The position numbers were made by a program, and so were the translations under genes. A DNA stretch of 7,484 bases, taken from contig JAUXFB010000056.1 in the NCBI GenBank assembly GCA_030620255.1, positions 1 to 7,484 of the forward strand. The letters are read 5' to 3'. Origin of the DNA: Candidatus Aminicenantota bacterium (GTDB lineage Bacteria > Acidobacteriota > Aminicenantia > UBA2199). This document shows positions 5,301 to 7,484 of this stretch, piece by piece. The notes under the pieces are model-generated. The model searched no databases. It saw only the letters and a list, made by a program, of their open reading frames with translations, and was not told the DNA's origin. The first letter of the stretch is position 1; every line of letters begins with the position of its first letter.

Positions 5301-5877
5301 TTTTTTCTCCAATTTTATTTAAAATTTTTAAAATATTTGATTCTAAATTTTTTATTGTTCTGTTATTCTTTATTGTAAAATCAGCGATAAGTAAACATTT
5401 TTCAACCTGTTGCCCATATTTAGATTCTCCAATGCCTCTTTCCCTTTCTATTCTCTTTTTTGTTTCAATTTCATCTCCTGTGTCTGTATCTCTTTTCCTT
5501 TTTTTTATCCTGTTAATAATAGTATATAAAGGAGTTGTTAAGCCAACAAGAAAAAAAGAGTTAAGTTTCTTTAATTCAGTAACTTCTGCTGGATTCCTTA
5601 TGCCATCTATAACCCATTTTTTTTGTTTTGATTCGGATATTTTTTCCCTAACTTTTTTTGCGAGTATACCTTCTCCTCCTTTTTCCCTTAACATATTTCC
5701 AATATCCTGCATCTCTTCTCTTGTAACTTGTTTCTCTGTTTTTGCTGCTTCTGCTCTTACTATATCTGAGAGTGAAATATACTTAAATCCAAGTTTTTTT
5801 AATATTTTTACAGATTCACCTTTTCCTGTAGCCATTATTCCTGTCAGCCCTATATATAACTCTTTGTTATTTCCCAT
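5290..5877 (-). CDS. P-loop nucleotide kinase-like protein (UPF0200/AAA_18 type; possible dephospho-CoA or nucleotide kinase)
   Basis: From the ATG at 5877 this is a 195-residue P-loop NTPase. The Walker A motif is GIMATGKGES (residues 13-22, Lys19), followed by SLSDIVRAE (35-43), VIDGIRNPAEV (89-99) and GESKYGQQVEKCLLIADFTIKNN (about 150-172). The GKGE P-loop, the xSDxxR element and DGIRxxAEV resemble archaeal UPF0200 kinase-like proteins, and the IRNPAEV block also recalls the N-terminal kinase-like domain of AvcD-type deaminases. It is not canonical CoaE, which has GGIGSGKS and DADxIA. A TTG at 5895 would add six residues, but the ATG fits the family better. It overlaps the deaminase end by 11 nt (5867-5877) and the coaD start by 11 nt (5290-5300). 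Its placement suggests a role in nucleotide or CoA metabolism; the actual substrate is unknown. Confidence 0.8.
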   Translation of the reverse strand: MGNNKELYIGLTGIMATGKGESVKILKKLGFKYISLSDIVRAEAAKTEKQVTREEMQDIGNMLREKGGEGILAKKVREKISESKQKKWVIDGIRNPAEVTELKKLNSFFLVGLTTPLYTIINRIKKRKRDTDTGDEIETKKRIERERGIGESKYGQQVEKCLLIADFTIKNNRTIKNLESNILKILNKIGEKNGK

Positions 5878-6379
5878 ATTTATATTTATCTTCAATTATA
5901 TCATGTTCCTGCCACTCTTTTACCCATTTTTTAACATAAAAGATCTTAAAATTTTCTTTGCCCTCAATAGAGCTTATAATTCTATTTAGTCCTGCATTAA
6001 TGATCATTTTCTTACAGATAAAACATGGAAAAGCATTAATTGTTTTTTTTGTTTTTCTTGATTCACCATAAATATACATATCGCCACCCAATAGACTTAC
6101 TCCTGCTCTGGCTGCATTTATTATAGCATTTTGTTCAGCATGAACTGAGCGACATAATTCATATTTACTTCCTGAAGGGATGTTTAGTTTTTCTCTAAGA
6201 CAAAAATTATGGTCAATAGAGCTTTTTGTGTTTCTTGGAGAACCAACATATCCAGTTGCGATTATTTGATCTTCTTTTACTATTATTGCACCTATTAACA
6301 TTTTTAAACATGTTGAACGGTTTGAAACAACTTTTGCTATATTTAAATAATATTCATCTTTATCAGGTCGTTTTATCAT
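5867..6379 (-). CDS. dCMP-deaminase-family zinc enzyme (cytidine/deoxycytidylate deaminase)
   Basis: This is a zinc-dependent deaminase of 170 residues, probably converting dCMP to dUMP for thymidylate synthesis. The catalytic set is complete: HAEQNAI at residues 80-86 (zinc ligand His80, proton-shuttle Glu82) and PCFIC at 118-122 (zinc ligands Cys119 and Cys122). Upstream, GYVGSPRN (43-50) and the Cys60 / SGSKYELC (69-76) region are typical of dCMP rather than free cytidine deaminases and may hold a second metal or substrate site. There is no fused kinase domain; instead a separate P-loop kinase gene overlaps its 3' end by 11 nt. The ATG at 6377-6379 has no Shine-Dalgarno. A promoter-like -10 ends 6 nt before it, so the mRNA may be leaderless. 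Other nucleotide substrates are possible. Confidence 0.9.
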   Translation of the reverse strand: MIKRPDKDEYYLNIAKVVSNRSTCLKMLIGAIIVKEDQIIATGYVGSPRNTKSSIDHNFCLREKLNIPSGSKYELCRSVHAEQNAIINAARAGVSLLGGDMYIYGESRKTKKTINAFPCFICKKMIINAGLNRIISSIEGKENFKIFYVKKWVKEWQEHDIIEDKYKYGK

Positions 6380-6385
6380 TTTTTA

Positions 6386-6414
6386 ATATTACATATATAT
6401 AAAGATAAATTCAA
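6386..6414 (-). promoter_or_regulatory. Candidate promoter giving a leaderless deaminase mRNA
   Basis: In the 55-nt gap after tyrS, TTGAAT (6414-6409) and TAATAT (6391-6386) lie 17 nt apart on the - strand, each matching 4 of 6 bases of the sigma-70 consensus. Transcription would start at or within a base or two of the ATG at 6379, which fits the absence of a Shine-Dalgarno. Random matches are common in DNA this AT-rich. Confidence 0.35.
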
Positions 6415-6434
6415 GGGAAAAGCAAATAAAGAGA

Positions 6435-7484
6435 TTAATCCGCTCTTAAGAGAAAATAGTTCTTTTTCCCCTTCTGAATTAAGATAAATTTTCCATTTAA
6501 TAGAGCGTCAGATGAAATCGTCTCTTCAGTGTTTAAAATTTTTCTTTTATTTATACTTATACCTCTATTCTTAATCATTTTACGAGCTTCACTTTTTGAA
6601 GAAAGAATGTTGCTTTTTGTTGAAATAAGCTCAACAATATTTATTCCCATTTGAATTTCAGCCTTTGAGATTCTAATTTGAGGTATTCCTTCAAAAACAG
6701 CAATAAGATATTCTTCAGAGAGTTTTTTTAGAGACTCTGTTGTACCTTTTCCAAAAAGAATTTCAGAAGCTTCTAAAGTAGAATTGTATTCCTCTTCATT
6801 GTGCACCATTATGGTTATATTTTTTGCAAGTTCTTTTTGAAGTACACGATTGTGAGGTGCTTGTTTATGTTCTTCAATTATGCTGTTAATTTGTTCTTTA
6901 GAAAGTAATGTGAATATTTTTATATACTTTTCAGCATCTTTATCTGAAATATTTAACCAGAATTGATAAAATTTGTATGGAGACGTGTATTTAGGGTCAA
7001 GCCAGATGTTTCCCTCTTCTGTTTTTCCAAATTTGCCACCATCTAATTTTGTTATTAAGGGGCAAGTGAGTGCAAATACTTCACCATTATCTTTACGCCT
7101 GATCAATTCAGCACCTGCAGTGATATTTCCCCATTGATCGGAACCTCCCATCTGGAGTTTGCAGTTCTTATTTTTATAAAGGTAATAGAAATCATATGCT
7201 TGTATTAATTGATAGCTGAATTCAGTAAAGGAAATCCCGGTTTCCAGACGACTTTTAACAGAATCTTTGGCTATCATATAGCTTACATTAAGATATTTAC
7301 CAACATCTCGGAGAAAGTCTAAAAATGAGAATTTTTTCATCCATTCATAATTGTTTGCAATTTCTGCTTTATTTTTTAAATTAGTATCAAAATCAAGAAA
7401 TTTTAATAGTTGTTTTTTAATACATTCTTCATTGATTATTAATACCTTTTTATCTAATAAGGTTCTTTCTTCGGATTTGCCAGA
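6435..7484 (-). CDS. tyrS: Tyrosine-tRNA ligase, 5' end outside window
   Basis: TyrRS charges tRNA-Tyr with tyrosine in the cytoplasm (class I synthetase). The frame is open to the right edge of the window; 349 residues are visible and roughly 50-70 N-terminal ones, including the HIGH-type motif, are missing. The visible part begins [10 protein letters not shown], the segment that follows the HIGH motif in this family. The Met at 7340 is internal. Other landmarks are MGGSDQWGN (visible residues 112-120, tyrosine and tRNA pocket) and KFGKT (151-155), the bacterial TyrRS form of KMSKS. A C-terminal S4 RNA-binding domain occupies about 279-349 ([14 protein letters not shown] ... [15 protein letters not shown]). 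The stop is TAA at 6435-6437. The deaminase gene follows after 55 nt and seems to have its own promoter. Confidence 0.97.
   Translation of the reverse strand, partial: SGKSEERTLLDKKVLIINEECIKKQLLKFLDFDTNLKNKAEIANNYEWMKKFSFLDFLRDVGKYLNVSYMIAKDSVKSRLETGISFTEFSYQLIQAYDFYYLYKNKNCKLQMGGSDQWGNITAGAELIRRKDNGEVFALTCPLITKLDGGKFGKTEEGNIWLDPKYTSPYKFYQFWLNISDKDAEKYIKIFTLLSKEQINSIIEEHKQAPHNRVLQKELAKNITIMVHNEEEYNSTLEASEILFGKGTTESLKKLSEEYLIAVFEGIPQIRISKAEIQMGINIVELISTKSNILSSKSEARKMIKNRGISINKRKILNTEETISSDALLNGKFILIQKGKKNYFLLRAD

Noticed and set aside
5301..5312. TTG at 5312 as the coaD start
   Set aside because: The Shine-Dalgarno for the ATG at 5300 would lie within the extension, and the family N-terminus begins at that ATG.
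5252..5989. Long + strand open frame of about 245 codons, rich in Phe, Ser and Leu
   Set aside because: It is the antisense shadow of the coaD, kinase and deaminase genes, which have clear family motifs; its hydrophobic composition comes from reading AT-rich genes backwards.
6435..7340. tyrS starting at the Met at 7340
   Set aside because: The frame continues to the window edge and encodes the conserved [10 protein letters not shown] segment upstream of that Met.

Overview
The window is AT-rich (roughly 30% G+C by eye). It looks like a chromosomal piece from a diderm, probably anaerobic bacterium. The sulfate adenylyltransferase fragment at the left end resembles the dissimilatory enzymes of sulfate-reducing or sulfur-cycling lineages. 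A small secreted beta-barrel-like protein indicates an outer membrane. Other genes (a UPF0282-type metallo-beta-lactamase-fold protein, a Mth938-fold protein, a dCMP-deaminase-type enzyme and an atypical P-loop kinase) are common in little-studied anaerobic bacteria and archaea. I cannot assign a phylum from this sequence alone.

Layout: the 3' end of sat lies on the + strand (1-588). Everything else is on the - strand and is transcribed right to left. The right-hand half, in transcript order, holds tyrS (5' end outside the window), then a tightly overlapped trio: a dCMP-type deaminase (6379-5867), a P-loop nucleotide kinase-like protein (5877-5290) and coaD (5300-4818). Both junctions in the trio overlap by 11 nt. 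A 144-nt AT-rich gap follows. The left-hand half holds a histidine phosphatase (4673-4134), an outer-membrane beta-barrel protein (4014-3445, GTG start), a Mth938-domain protein (3440-3099), a class I/II aminotransferase (2995-1703) and a UPF0282-like MBL-fold protein (1616-678), which converges on sat.

The most striking structure is a family of four near-identical 85-bp imperfect palindromes (594-678, 1619-1703, 3013-3097, 4039-4123), all in the same orientation. Each has 22-23-bp arms and a 39-nt interior. They make up most of every intergenic gap between sat and the phosphatase except one 4-nt gap, and they are absent from the right-hand half. Each lies 0-10 nt after the stop codon of a - strand gene. 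One touches two stop codons' neighbourhoods (convergent genes), and one has displaced the ribosome-binding region of the UPF0282-like gene. They look like non-autonomous REP/MITE-type hairpin elements, probably moved in trans by an enzyme encoded elsewhere. No transposase is present in the window.

Functionally the genes are mostly housekeeping: sulfate activation, tyrosine charging, coenzyme A synthesis and nucleotide metabolism. Their interest lies in the deaminase-kinase-coaD coupling, in the kinase that is not a canonical CoaE, and in how the repeat family has reshaped the gene boundaries.
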